Position numbers and translations under genes: made by a program
The notes under the pieces: model-generated
The model's database searches: none
What the model saw: the letters and a program-made list of their open reading frames with translations, nothing else
What the model was told of the DNA's origin: nothing
DNA from: Pieris napi
Lineage: Eukaryota > Arthropoda > Insecta > Lepidoptera > Pieridae
Reading direction: 5' to 3'
NCBI RefSeq assembly: GCF_905475465.1
Contig: NC_062235.1
Coordinates: 9,806,001 to 9,870,000 of the forward strand
Length of the DNA stretch: 64,000 nucleotides
In this document: positions 46,211 through 58,599 of the stretch, piece by piece
Position numbering within the stretch: the first letter of the stretch is position 1
Layout of the letters: each line of letters opens with the position of its first letter

Positions 46211-47350
46211 CGTCAACATTTATCTTAACAACCATAATTGAAAAAAATTGCTTGTAAAATCGACGACTTTTTTTTTCTAAATATATAGGCTTCTACGTAA
46301 TAATAGTCCTTATGAAGAAAATATATTATCTTAATTAAGCCAGTTGCTTGATATAGCCAGCCATACATACGATACGATACGTAGAAATTACTTATAGTCT
46401 TTAAATCAAAATGTTTAAAAAATCCTTAAAATAGTTTTAACAAAAAACTTATAAAATTATGATACTGCTTTTAACTTAAACACTATTCAGTCCCTTTCTT
46501 TCATATCTTAACATAATTTATCAGAAAGAGACAATTGAGTACTTGGTAAGTTAAAGAATGTAATAACACTGATTTATAGGGGTGTGTATTAAATATGATG
46601 GAAAATACACAAAAACCATGGTTACCATGATAATTTAAAATATAATAAAACGCACAGTTTTAACAAAAGTTTTATTTCTCTTTATGTACAATTGTGTTTA
46701 CGCTGTAAAGAAAAGGGACAAATGGAATCAGACCGACTCATTTTCTTGAATAAGGGGAAGTCTTTGTAAGTATTGTATTTTATTAAAGGAATTCTGACAT
46801 TGACATAACTATTATCCTCTAAGTTTGTCCGGAGAATACTTGAAATTTAATTTGCACAAGTATGCTTTGAATTTTGGTTCAGTATATTTTACTCACATGA
46901 AGTATTTTAGCAACGAATATGAAATTCAGGTTAATATTAACTTGTTCATATAGAGCTGCTTTATATATAATATTTGCGTAGAATAAATTTGAAAAACCTC
47001 AGTGAGAAAGTTTTATTACGTTTTGTTTAAATATGGTAAAAGATAAGTATTAATTTATCTTTCTGGGTGTGTTATATATTACTTAAGACGTAAAACATTT
47101 AATTAATTTGAATTGTATATAGAATACGAAGATTGGCACGCTCAATAGCTCAAAGAGCATATTTATATAATGAAAGAAGTTTCCGTTTTTAAGCCAACGA
47201 TTATACGAAATAATAAAATCAAATTTCATGACTACATACATGAGTATGAAGCTGAGACAGTTAAATTTTGTTTCATTATTATTTAAATTTATTAAAAATC
47301 CGACGCTCAACATTCTTTGTCTTCGTTGGGATTCCCAGGGTTTGATTACG
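46211..47350. other. AT-rich stretch, nothing recognised
   Basis: The frame at 47083-47313 (minus) has no family features. Confidence 0.45.
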
Positions 47351-47356
47351 TAATAC

Positions 47357-47504
47357 TATATAAGAGGCGGAACAAAAAACAATACACTTAAGCCTTAAAT
47401 GAAATAAAGTTGCAGTTAATTTATATTCTAAAGTTAATTCACTTTAGAAGACAGAATTAACCATGAAGCTCTGCTGTGGCTTTTGTCTTAAGTCCACGAT
47501 TTAA
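47357..47504 (+). promoter_or_regulatory. TATA-box promoter-like site with a 13-codon ORF
   Basis: TATATAAG at 47357-47364, then an ATG at 47463 reading MKLCCGFCLKSTI and stop at 47502-47504. It could be a degenerate first exon of a secreted or membrane protein, or chance. No good donor follows. Confidence 0.25.
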
Positions 47505-47640
47505 TCAGTTATACGAGCGGAGTAAGCTCGAGACATGCATTTCTTTCCATCCTAATCCTTTCTCAGGCTAGTTGGGTTAATATATATATCAGTTAATTTA
47601 TAAACTGTAGTTTGAGAAAGAAAATTAAATAAGACCTTAT

Positions 47641-47980
47641 ACTATGGGATTTATTTACAGAACTAAGACATATTTCTGCTGCCGGCCTTTTAAGAGTTGG
47701 CACGCTCTTTTTTTAAAGGACCCTAAGTCGAATTGGTTCGGAAATGCTTCAGTGGGCAGCTGGTTCCACATAGTGGTGGTGCTTGGCAGAAATTGCCTTA
47801 AGGATCGCTCAGTTGTGGAACGACGGACGTCAAGGTGACGCAGCAGGCTGCAGGTATTAGTCCGAAAAACTCCTCTGAACACTCTCCATGGAGGAAAGTG
47901 ACTGGTCACGATGATTCGAATTGCTCTCCGTTGAATACGGTCAAGCGGAAGCAGCTGGTACTGGGGAGATCTTATAATAT
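47641..47980 (-). pseudogene. LINE ORF2 C-terminal remnant
   Basis: The minus frame is open for 84 codons ending at 47655: CSLLRHLDVRRSTTERSLRQ, then TTTMWNQLPTEAFPNQFDLG and SFKKRACQLLKGRQQ. This W-N-x-L-P...F-x-x-F-K ending is typical of insect LINE ORF2. Related copies lie at 56985 and 63600. No catalytic core. Confidence 0.75.
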
Positions 47981-48604
47981 CTATACAAATATATATATAA
48001 ACAAGTTAATTTGTGCAGAATTCTTAATAAACGTTATTTATTTTGTATTTTACAAAAATTTTACTTTAAATAATTTATTAAAATAAATCAGATAAACAAA
48101 CTTCAGAACATAAAAATGAGTTGCTTGCATTCTAGGTCAAATTTTTTTATTTAAACAATAAAATATTCATTCAGAATTCTGTCAAATAATAGTGCGTTTA
48201 CCATTAAGCTTATTTTTCATAATTAATAAAATATTTTTGCTTTTATATATAATCTCAACAGTCTCTTTCCGTTGTTATCCCAATTAATAGCGAATTCTCT
48301 CCAAAAACGGGAAAGGCACATTTGTATTCAAATAATAAATAAACCATTGTTCAAGCATAGACCAATTACTAAATACAATGGAAAACAAGAGTTCTTTTTA
48401 AAATTCACAGGTGCTCAACGTTGAGTAGGTATGTTATTAGCTGAACCCTCGTATTGTATAGCTTTAAATATAGTATTCATAACAGATGATTTTTAAATAA
48501 AGCCTCAACGGGTTATTTATTTTATTATATTATTTACGTTACTCGACATTATCTGCGAGAACGTTGAATGTAATAATACTCAATAAATACGTTTCAGGTA
48601 TTTC

Positions 48605-48695
48605 TCATTTTTATAAGATAGAGGAGCAAACGAGCAAACCATGGATACCCATATTAGCGGGTGCGTTGCCGGCCTTTGGATTTTACTATTTAAAT
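48605..48695 (-). repeat. LINE 3'UTR tail fragment
   Basis: On the minus strand: ccaaaggccggcaacgcacc, then gggtatccatggtttgctcg, ttgctcctctatcttataa. Same tail family as 57130-57243. Confidence 0.55.
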
Positions 48696-48699
48696 TACT

Positions 48700-50644
48700 G
48701 ATTTACAACACTAAGGCAAAAAATACGTATAAAACTTGATACGAAAAGACCATAAATTCACAAAAATATATTTTACACCACGCAATATATAACATAACTA
48801 AGTCGTTCAATATTAACATATAAATACATTAAATATACAGTATTCTAACACATATACATAGCTATCGTTACGAATATAATTCGCGAAGTATTTGTATCAT
48901 TGAGAAATGGTACAAGTAATTAGAATACAACCAATAGTTAGTCATACTTTGAAGCAGAAATAAGGTATTTAAGGTAGAAATAAAATATTTATGATTTTAA
49001 AAGTTACAAAGAGACTAGACTAGGTATTTTAAAGTTTACAAGACGTAACTGAATCTGATGTATATATATATATATAATCTATACCCGTCCATATTATATA
49101 GCAAGTTAACATTCAACTATGATAAAAATAGCATGGTTTCCCAAACATATCTGCCCCACACCCCTTTTGAGGCATTACGGGGCTTAGGCAAAATTAGGTT
49201 TATAATATTTGCAAATTGTTATTTTAAAAATGGTCAAAAATGTTAAAAAAGGTGTAAGTTAGATTGTTGCAATAATTTACGGCGGCGAGATTGATAGGGG
49301 CACAATGTGACGCCGGGTCCGTCTCCGAAGTGAAGATTAATGACTATTGGAGGCTTTACAACACTGATAACAGATGATTCTATAACAAATACTTGCAGGC
49401 ATTTGGTATAACCGTTTTAGCTTTCTTGGTCACGTATTATAAGGGACATTAATTTACTTCACTATACTTAAAAAAAAAAAATACCGGTTCTACTAGCAGG
49501 TACTTCTAGCATTGTGACTATATACCACAAATACAAATAATTGCATTGGAAATCATAGTCGTAACTTAATTTGTCAAAGTTTAATTTAAATGTGAAGTAC
49601 TCGTGTGAGTATGAGACAATATTAAAGCATGCGTTCTCTAAAAGGAACAACAACTGTTTCTACTAGTCGGGCACGTGACTGATTACTTCCTGTCAAGAAT
49701 AATAATTAGTGAAATAGGCATAATGTTCCTGTCTATATCCGAAGAAGGTTGCGTTAATTAACTTTTACTCTGTAGCTACGTATTGTTTTCGTGGAGTTTG
49801 AGTGGGTCACGCCAATCATATTTATACATGGTAAGATTTTGTTAGGATAACATTTCAAATTTTGAACATAAAACAAAACTACTTTTTTACCTTACCAACT
49901 TACAACCAATAGCCGCACTTGCACTATCGGTTTCTTTTTAAAAAAGCGATATACTAAATCATGAATACTGACAAAATATCGAGAAATGAAAAACATTCTC
50001 TATTTTAGATAGTCATTGTCAATAAAAACTACCGGTGATCAAACAAAGAAATAACCTAAGTACATGATGGATGAACATACTTCATGTTATAGCTGGTTGA
50101 TTGGCAAATTGACCCTTCCTTTTTGCATATGCATTGTTATAAAACGTGACTGCATTCGGAAAGTTTTTGGACACCGTACATCAAACTATCAAAGGCTTCG
50201 AGGGATTTCGATTAGATTAAAAAACCTTTTCCAATTTTATTTGCAAAAGCTCTCAATGTTTGTAAACTTTTAAATTTCAGATGGAATTGTTTTAAAGGAA
50301 GCCTTTTATTTTAAGCTCGAAAAACATCGTTCGAATTGTTTGTATCTGTACCGCTGTTTAGGTAGCAAATTTATAGTAAGTTACTTCGAAGTAAATTGGC
50401 ATGTACAAGATGTACTAGATACAAACGTAATCTTATAAATAAATTATTTTGTAAAAGGAAAAAGAGCAGTCCGTCTAGCATTTTCTTTCGTCGTGGGTTC
50501 TAGTTATGTACCAATATATTTATGAGTAACCCATGTCTTGGACGCATAATATCATCAGAAAACCGGCATGCTTCAGACCCACCGGTACTGAATTACTGCC
50601 AATAGCTAGCTGGGAGTTACAAAGTATCTGCTATCTGCTATATA
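48700..50644. other. AT-rich stretch with minor repeats
   Basis: (TA)n at about 49058-49076. 50540-50600 (cagaaaaccggcatgcttcagacccacc) resembles the middle of the SINE family. Nothing else recognised. Confidence 0.4.
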
Positions 50645-51166
50645 TCTATATATATAAAAGAAAGTCGTGTTTGTTACAACACTTATAACTCGAGATCGGC
50701 TGGACCGATGTTAGTTATGTCTTTTTTGATGGATTTTTCTCCACTCCGAATAGCAGAATAAGTTATAAAATATCGGATAAGTTATCGAATAACAATAAAT
50801 AAATTAATTAATTTTACGAATGCACACGGCATGTGGTGACATTTGTTGACAAAACTACGCATCATTTTACGTCGAATTCGTGTCACTTCAAGAAATTCCG
50901 AACTTGATGTAAATGAGGAGATGCATAACCAGGCTTTGATCTTGATCGAAAACATGTGTTACCTCATCAAAAAATGTTGTAAAGCAGAAAGTGCTTTAAC
51001 ATGGCCTAATGTGTAAAACTGCCATTCTTCTTTTGCAATGGCAAGCAATAAAACATTTCTCTATTTGCAAAAAAAGTTATCACCTTAATGAAATCCTAAA
51101 ATAAGTTTAACTAAAGTAACAACGATATTATTATTAAGGCTGAACGAAGTTAGCCGGGTCAGCTAG
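50645..51166 (+). mobile_element. Helitron with a helicase-like coding scrap
   Basis: 5' TCTATATATATAAAAGAAAG and 3' GAAGTTAGCCGGGTCAGCTAG (two blocks) then T; left base A. Near 50890-50960 one frame reads ELDVNEEMHNQALILIEN, which resembles a stretch of Helitron helicase proteins, suggesting derivation from an autonomous copy by internal deletion. Short, with stops around it. Confidence 0.82.
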
Positions 51167-51536
51167 TATAATATATATACGTCTCAAATTATGTTTTTCA
51201 TTTAAAATGTTATTAAGTATACCATATAAACACACAAACTAACACATAAAACATACTGATTAACTCAAATAAAAAGCTAAAACGTACAAAAGTCGTAAAA
51301 AAAGTTAAATGAACATTAATACTAATGATGTTTGCGTAACACTCAACGTCGTACATCTTGAGATGTTAATTCAAATATACAGGTAACAAGATTATTAACA
51401 CGGCGTTTTTGTAAGCTCGTGATTATATAGTGAGATAATTCTTGGGTAAGGGTCGTTTTTTATATTACTTTATTGAGTAAGCTGCTTTAATTTATCGTTG
51501 GAGATATATTAACTATAATGTCGATAAAAAAACTAG

Positions 51537-51770
51537 TGGTATAGAGCTTGGTCTTGGACTCTGATTTTTGAAGCTGCTTATTTTTTTAAATAGGCAAGTA
51601 GGTAAGCTTTCTTTGTTGAGACTCGCCGTCGATTTTTGGGTCAGAGGGTTTTTACCGTACGATATTTTCCTTTACTGAATGATTGAATGTTGCGGACCTG
51701 GAAAGTTATTCGAACGCACGACCTCATAGGTCCAAACTCGCACGCTTTCGCCATTAAGCCAATAGATAAA
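51537..51770 (-). repeat. SINE copy, divergent, reversed
   Basis: On the minus strand: cttaatggcgaaagcgtgcg (A box), gaggtcgtgcgttcgaataa (B box), aaaggaaaatatcgtacgg, and ctctgacccaaaaatcgacgg, in the order of the SINE family at 28254. No duplication found. Confidence 0.7.
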
Positions 51771-53059
51771 ACGAACCTAATATAACTAATGTAGCTCATT
51801 TGGCTTATATGTAATTTAAACTAGCTTGATTTTAAGTAGTTTCTTAATTGACTTAAAATAATATGTACAAACATTGTTATTTTTCTATTCTATTTTTGGA
51901 TTTATGTTCACGTGTCTTAGAATCCAAAATGGCACATTTTATTACTAAGTGTAAACTAGTTTCAATAACTCATGTTTATTTCTCTTTAACCTTATTGTTA
52001 CAGTTGAAGCTAAGAATTGGTTTCCCTCAGGATTTACAATGAAGTCTGTTTAGGAGTTAAAGCGAACTTATTCGCCGCATTTAAAATAGTGTTCGCTTTA
52101 AAATTGTAAATGCACATTTCTTTACTAAACCCCGGTATATTGCAGTTTATTAAATACATGTTGAAAATTTAAATATATTTTAATTTCAAGCTAAATGTTT
52201 TTAAGTTGATAATATTTATAGTTAACTTATTTATTTGTTTTCGAATATAAAACTACTTTGAATAAGAAATTTTTATCGTTTTAACATTATTAATTTATTT
52301 TAATTATAAAGGAATTATTAATAGTAGAGCAGGACGTTTAAGCGTCCAATTCTCAAAGCCGAAGTAATATGTTTAAATCCCGGCAAAATGACTCGTGCGA
52401 TGAACAATGAAATCAACGAATGTAAGACCCAGAAAATGACCTTGCTTAAAGATAAAATATCAATGGAACAAACGACCTTTTAGGTCATAAAAGGAAACGG
52501 TACTTTATACAAACTGTAATTATAACAAACATTATAATTGCCTAAAATTGTAGGCATCAAAAATCTTAATCCGCAATAACGTTTCGTTTCACTAATGGAA
52601 CCACAACAAACCCAATTCCTATAAATCTAGTCTAAAAACTAATCTAAAAATTTCCAAGCAGCGATGATTTATGGTACAGCTTAGACCGAAATTGAGGTTT
52701 TGAATTTAGCGCCGAACAAATTGAGAAACAATACGTATGTAACTTGGTACAAGTATATTTTATGACGTATAAAAAACGACCTTCATCGCATTGATTTACG
52801 AAGATGAGCCAAGTTTACATAGTAAATTGTATTATGTTTGTTCAATAAATATAGCTCGCTACTCGAACATACTAAAATGGCAAAGTGGTGTTTTCGATAA
52901 AAATACAATGATTTAAATAACATATAATATGAATAATAACAGTATCAATACCGTTAAAGAGGTAGGCACTAAAACACATTATTCACTTCTGACCGTATAA
53001 TCTTCCATCTTCATACGTCCAAATTAAGGGCGAATTCACTAATGCACATCTATTAAATA
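51771..53059. other. AT-rich stretch downstream of the secreted-protein gene
   Basis: 52340-52460 has a weak tRNA-like word (gtttaaatcccggc) that may be another SINE relic. No canonical AATAAA on the minus strand was seen within 200 bp of the gene at 53060. Confidence 0.35.
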
Positions 53060-53326
53060 TCAATCATTGGGAAAACACAAATCACCAACTTTTTCATATC
53101 CCGCCGGACAGTCGTCTGGTTGGCCGAATCTTACATCTATATCGTAAATATTGTTCACATTATCACTGTCCTCTTGATTATTACGTTCGTGAGTCTCATT
53201 GTAATTAGTTGGTCCTTCGAAAACTATAGCTTCCGGGTCGTGGTAAAATGGATAGTACGCAATGTTACGCGTATTCACTACAACTAATAAATACATCATT
53301 AAGAGCGCAGACAACCTTTCCATCAT
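53060..53326 (-). CDS. small secreted protein with CPxGYxxVGxxCF motif, single exon
   Basis: 88 residues. The N-terminus MMERLSALLMMYLLVVVNTR is a clear signal peptide (hydrophobic core about 5-17; cleavage around 19-21 predicted). The mature part is acidic and Asn-rich, with one N-glycosylation sequon in TNYNETHE. It ends DDCPAGYEKVGDLCFPND with only two cysteines, probably one disulfide. The C-P-x-G-Y-x-x-V-G-x-x-C pattern occurs at the end of various small secreted arthropod proteins of unknown role; I do not recognise the exact family. A TATA box and a 21-nt 5'UTR directly upstream support a compact intronless gene. No lesions. No canonical poly(A) signal seen close by, so a second exon is not excluded. 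Confidence 0.75.
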   Translation of the reverse strand: MMERLSALLMMYLLVVVNTRNIAYYPFYHDPEAIVFEGPTNYNETHERNNQEDSDNVNNIYDIDVRFGQPDDCPAGYEKVGDLCFPND

Positions 53327-53344
53327 GTGCGAATGTGATGACGA

Positions 53345-53376
53345 AATGTACGCAAGACTTGCTCGCGCCTTTTATA
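53345..53376 (-). promoter_or_regulatory. TATA box and start site of the secreted-protein gene
   Basis: On the minus strand CTATAAAAGGCGCG puts TATAAAAG at 53376-53369. A CATTT initiator-like start at 53347 lies 29 bp further on, leaving a 21-nt leader before the ATG at 53326. Confidence 0.7.
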
Positions 53377-53449
53377 GCGTCACTACTAGTGACAGTACTG
53401 GGTTATTCTCAAACAATATAACTAATGTATCATTAAATATATAAAAAAA

Positions 53450-54543
53450 ATTGGATTGATCATTAAATCATGAATAATAGGTTATGCGAATAGTTTTCAG
53501 TCGGATGTAATATTTATTAACTTCAAACAGACTGCTTACATATTACTAAACCTCGTAAAAATATTTGGCAGCAATAAAAATGTTTAAATTAAAATATAGG
53601 TTACATATCAAGGAAATCGCATTGTATAGGTATGTTTTTTTCATTTGATGAATGAATTTCTACAGAATAAGGTTCTAGTGAGGTTATTCCCCGGACCGGT
53701 TAATCTACATACCGCACTTACGTGGGAAAACAAATAAAATCCCGCAACAAAAGCCTCTTAAATAGTTTATAATTTTTTGAGGGATTAGCTCAAATAAGGT
53801 AACCTAAAACGGCTGACCCTTTTAGACCATATGTCATAGAGATTAATTCTACAATAATTAACTTTATAAACTAGTTATGTGTTTAATAGAACATTTCTCA
53901 TTTAGGTAATACGTTTAGGTCAAAGTACGTGGTTGTTATCTGCAATGAACGTTTATAATATCGTTAATAATAAATTTTTCACTGAAATTTATTACACATG
54001 AATAGAGCATTACAAATTAAATGAATTAACGTTACTGTATTTGAATGTATCGCGAACACTAATTTGACGTTTGAAGAGTGATTTTTTTATGCCATTAATG
54101 TATCTTATGTGATAATACCGTTATTATAGTGATGATGTAGAAGAGGTTTTGATAACTTAAATGTAAATAGTCCTTTACGTTGTTTACAAGTCATTTGTAA
54201 AAAAATAATCTATCAAATTATGAATAAATTTATTAGCAAATGAGCTACTTTTTATCCAGATAAACACGGGAGTGCAAGCCAAGTCGAGCAAAAAAGGGGC
54301 TCGATCGTACCATCCCTTTTCTGGAAGCAGTTCGGACTATTTTCGTCCCTCCTATAACTTCGTTGTGGATAAAATTAGAAGCTGGATTTCAGTTACCAAG
54401 CAGGTATTTCATCAACATGGTATATTTCAAATTTCATTTAACTTGAACACTGGTTTAATAATTATAACTCAAATTTCTTAATTTTGTCCCTAACTCACTG
54501 ACTGACCGATTATCGAAACTCGGCACTTGTAACAGACATAGAA
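53450..54543. other. AT-rich stretch, with a repeat-like end
   Basis: 54272-54543 includes cctaactcactgactgaccg and an open frame of 69 codons with no family features. This looks like repetitive DNA adjoining the next LINE, not a gene. Confidence 0.35.
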
Positions 54544-55488
54544 GTTCTTCAAATTTAGAGTACAATTCGTGGTTAGTATAAATGAAGAAAAAACTAAAGT
54601 ATTGGGGATACTACTAGATGATAAGATGTCTTTCTCAGAACATATAGATAATATAACAGAAAAAGCATATAAACAACTTGGATTCGTCAAACGAGTATGC
54701 AAATCTTTCAAGAATATAAAATGTATAAAATGCCTGTACTTTGCTTTTGTTAGGAGTACACTGGAATATGCATGCACTGTTTGGTCCCCAACCTACAAGA
54801 AATACATTGAAGCAATAGAAAACATTCAAATAAAGTTTCTTAAGTTTTTAAGTTTTAAGGATTTCCGAAAGTACAGTAGCTATATAGATTCCTGCAAGTA
54901 CTTTGGTATTGAATCATTAGAATGTCGACGTAAACAATATGACCTTATATTTTTACACGCTATTTGCAACGGTTTAATTGACTGTCCTGACTTATTACCG
55001 CTTTTACTTTTTCACGCCCCTTCTTCACACAATACAAGGCAAACGCAACTATTTAAAATTCCTCGGTTTAATTCAAACTATTTGCGTAACTCAGTCATGC
55101 ATCGTATACCTTCAGATTATAATAGGAATTACCAGCAAATAGAAATATTTAATGTATCTAAAAAATGCTTAAGAAATGATATAAAAAATCTAGTATCTTT
55201 TATTAGATAGAATGGCTTTGTTATTCCTTCTTTATAATAAATATGTTGTAATGAACTGTGAATCGTAGAATTTAGAATTTACATACATACATACATACAT
55301 ATATTCTTTGTAATTTTTTTCGCATTTTTTGTATTTGTATAGGTGTAACTGTGTTTTGTGTATGTTTAATTAATGTGTATTCCATTCTTGGCTCTTGTGT
55401 ATAGTGTAATTTTTTGATTATTGTATAGTACTTGTAAGTAGCTGTAGGAATACCATTAAGCAAATAAATAAATAAATAAATAAATTAT
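54544..55488 (+). mobile_element. 5'-truncated LINE with (AAATA)n tail
   Basis: Reverse-transcriptase C-terminus, about 250 bp of 3'UTR (with a (CATA)n stretch at 55282), then (AAATA)n at 55462-55486. The left boundary is approximate; no target duplication found. Confidence 0.75.
54569..55210 (+). pseudogene. LINE reverse transcriptase C-terminal part, uninterrupted
   Basis: About 213 codons open to TAG at 55208-55210. Contains VLGILLDDKMSFSEHIDNIT (primer-grip to thumb), KCLYFAFVRSTLEYACTVWS and KYIEAIENIQIKFLKFLSFK. These are post-catalytic LINE motifs; the FADD palm and endonuclease are absent through 5' truncation. The thumb pattern (LVRSTLEYxxxVWSP) differs from the Jockey-type copies at 20276 and 41876, so it is a separate family. 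The frame shows no stops, so the copy is fairly young. Confidence 0.85.
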
Positions 55489-55489
55489 G

Positions 55490-56433
55490 GATTTTCGATC
55501 CGGTTTTTTTAGTTACACCAACTGCATAAATAACTATAACTAAACTATAGTTATCCTTTATATTTATATGGTATTACAAAGTTATGAATGCAGTGCCTGA
55601 ATGGTATGCAAATTGTATAATCAGTATGGTTATAATAATTAAAATAATCTTTATAAAAATCTAATTCTATAGAGATTTAGATAAACCGAGTGCGGCAGTG
55701 TACAGCATTAGTTTAAGTTAGTCCTCTGTTAAGCTTGATGTTGTCTTCTGTTAGATCTTTAGTGTATTTATAGTGCGTAAGTGAAAGTATTTATAGTTAA
55801 TGAGAGATAACAATTTTACAAAATGATTAACTTAACTGACGTTTGACGAGTCCGGCACTAAATATTACTAAGTAATTAAACTAAAAGTAGAAAATGCTGA
55901 CTGTTGCCATGCTAGCCAGGTACGTGCGTATGCTTCGTAAATAACAGCAGTGCGGCCACAAGGGATTTCCCCCGAGCGAGCGTCTCGCTGTTCGGATGTG
56001 CCTAGAAATGTTAATAATAACATCAATATTACAAATCTTTTTAAGTTTTAAAAGATGTTGTTAGGTTAGCTAATTATGTAATAACTTAACACAGAAGGTC
56101 CCTTAAGTAGGGACTGAATGAATTAACCGACTTGGTGTTACATCTATCTCACAACTTTTTACGGTAGAAAAACTGCGTTGCGAAACCTGTTTTTTTTACT
56201 AGTTATGTTTTTGATGCCATTATTTTATAAATATTGGTTCAAGGGTAAGATTCTTAGTAATGAATTAACGCTTAGTATTACAAAATCTAATAGGTTTTTG
56301 CCAGACGGGAGTAAGTTCCGGCTAAGAAGCTTACCATAGGTGTTTAAATTATTATAATCCCTGGCAAACCAATTATTTGGAACAACTTAATTGCTTCATA
56401 AATTGCACGTAAGAACTGAAGCTTGCCTGCCTA
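55490..56433. other. AT-rich stretch with one GC-rich patch
   Basis: 55940-56005 has gggatttccc (55962-55971), a perfect NF-kB-type site, and gcgagcg/cgctgttcg inverted words. Could be regulatory; no gene seen. Confidence 0.35.
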
Positions 56434-56580
56434 ATGGTTGGAGACCAGTACCACTGGATCGACAGAGTAGAGGAGCACCTTCTAGAAGCTTCTTCTTCAG
56501 AAGCCAGCAATTGGCGGGAAGTGGCACAGGCTAGGGAGACCAATACACTTTTTGGGTCGCAGAGGCAGCGGAGTGAGTGA
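56434..56580 (+). pseudogene. LINE C-terminal remnant
   Basis: 48-codon frame from ATG 56434: VGDQYHWIDRVEEHLLEASS, then NWREVAQARETNTLFGSQRQ and stop. The W-x-x-x-A-x-x-R-E...G motif is like the end of endonuclease-reverse transcriptase proteins. Followed by (GAGT)n. Confidence 0.4.
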
Positions 56581-56984
56581 GTGAGTGTGACAGGCTCAGG
56601 ATCCCGGAATGAATTAAACAGACGCAGTAATATGTCTGTCCCATGCGAAAATTAGTTATGTAGGCATTTGATTAATTGTAATACAAGCTAGTAAAATTAT
56701 GTTACTAACATGACTTGACTTATTTGAGATACATACATTCACTGTGATTAATTTCTATAAAATGTAGTTAAATTGCAAAATATGATTTGTAGGTCCTGAT
56801 TTAGGTTAAGAAGCCGGAAATATAAATGTCAATGCAAGGTCTTATAAACCGGACCTCATTCGTTTCGAAACAAAATCACATTCATAATATATGAGTTCAC
56901 ACTCTAGCAGCTGTAATACTGTATGTATTAATATATATGTATTAATATATTATGCTTAATAGCAATATACCACTTGTGTATGTG

Positions 56985-57243
56985 GAGGAAGAAAGGTGCT
57001 GATCTTCCTCCGAATCAAAGGGCATCCTCACCAGTCTAACCACCGCCACCACATTGTGGAACAAGCTGCCCACTGAAGTATTTCCGAACCAATTCGACTT
57101 AGGGTCCTTCAAAAAAAGAGCGTAATTCTTAAAAGGCCGGCAACGCACTCGCGAGCCCTCTGGCATTAAGAGTGTCCATGGGCGGCGGTATCACTTAACT
57201 TCAGGTGAGCCTCCTACCCGTTTGCCCCCTGTTCTATAAAAAA
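56985..57243 (+). pseudogene. LINE ORF2 C-terminus plus 3'UTR
   Basis: The plus frame TTATTLWNKLPTEVFPNQFD, LGSFKKRA then a stop parallels the copy at 47641. The tail ggccggcaacgcactcgcga, ttcaggtgagcctcctaccc, tgttctataaaaaaaa follows. This links the orphan tails at 3205 and 48605 to this ORF family. Confidence 0.75.
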
Positions 57244-57269
57244 AAAACCAGGAAGTATAATTCCTTTCC

Positions 57270-57405
57270 TTCCTTTCAGTCCTTTGCGGTTGGGATAACT
57301 TTGCAAGCGCGATTCAGGGTATGACGTCATCGGAGTGATTGTATTTGTAGAAGGCCCTCCCAGATGCGTTTGGGAGCGTTCCACATTTGGGAACGCTCCG
57401 AACAT
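57270..57405. promoter_or_regulatory. CRE site plus perfect 10-bp hairpin
   Basis: TGACGTCA (57322-57329), then GGAGCGTTCC (57373-57382), loop ACATTTG, GGAACGCTCC (57390-57399). GC-richer than the surroundings. Regulatory role is inference. Confidence 0.35.
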
Positions 57406-57410
57406 TATAG

Positions 57411-58595
57411 GTGTATTAATAGACCTTGTATATATACCTACCTAATAAAAAGTTCATTATTCAGGACAAAAAAAGCTCTAAAAAGCTTACTAAACCTAAT
57501 AACACGAACGAGTATAAGGCATCAAATTTTTGAATAACCTTGAAACAAATTCATTAAGTATACAAAAATAACGAGCAATATAAAAAGAAAATATGTTTTA
57601 AATTAACTAATTCCGTTAAGATTCCATCTAAAAATTGCCACTATGAAGGGAGAGACCGTGACGTTTGATATCTGATACAATCTCTGGTAAATAAACCTCT
57701 AACATATTCTGCCCACGTGTCCACTGATAGCTTTTTAGGTCCTAAATGACAAGTATTGGATTTTTTAAATAAATAATTATTATATTATCCAATAATATAA
57801 CAAGAGAAATAACAATCTCTTGGACTTTATATACAATATTGCTTTAAAACGGAGGAAGCGAACTCAAAGGACAGTTAATTTAAATAAACTTTTTTTATGG
57901 CTCATGAATTTTTGAAGTGAAACTTCTTTATTAATTACGATCGGCTTAAAAAATAGCTCTAGCGGTAAAAGCTAGGAACGTATTCGGTGGATAGAAACCA
58001 TCAAACGAAACTTTGTTTTCTTCAATTTGGTTTGTTGCAATTAAATAAGATTCAGAGAAGTTGTATCGTTCCCATCAGAAAATTCATCCATTTGGCAGCT
58101 GGAAGAGTGTATTCACACTTAAAAACTAACGTTTAAGTATTTTCAAAATTGTTAGAGAATAATATTATTAGGAATATCCTGAAAAACCTTTTTTGGTTCC
58201 GCACTCCCCAGGCATTCTAAAAAACATGCCACATAGGACAAGAGAAATTGTAATCAACCAGACTCTCTCCTGACGATCAATGGATATGAGGTGAATATGT
58301 CATGCTCTAGAGCTGCTTAATATTCTACAGTATTGCATGATATGACCCCAGTGTAACATTATGTAAAATTGCAAACATTAGCTCGAATTAGTCTCACTTA
58401 AGCACTGACTTAGGACTGGAATTAAATTATTCAAATTATATTGCAGTCAAAATCTAGGCAGTTAAACAAGTTTAAATCATGGTCCCAATTAGAAATATAT
58501 TTAAAAACATACAAAAATTTGGCTGTCTGTAAAGTCAGCGTAAGTAAAGTAAATAAATCAGTGGATAGATTTCTGTATCTGTTTCATAATCATTT
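57411..58595. other. AT-rich stretch, nothing recognised
   Basis: No supportable feature. Confidence 0.4.
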
Positions 58596-58599
58596 GTTA

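Noticed and set aside
52768..52850. TATAAAA-like word followed by a 14-codon ORF (MSQVYIVNCIMFVQ)
   Set aside because: Too short, no donor, and TATAAAA words are common by chance in AT-rich DNA.
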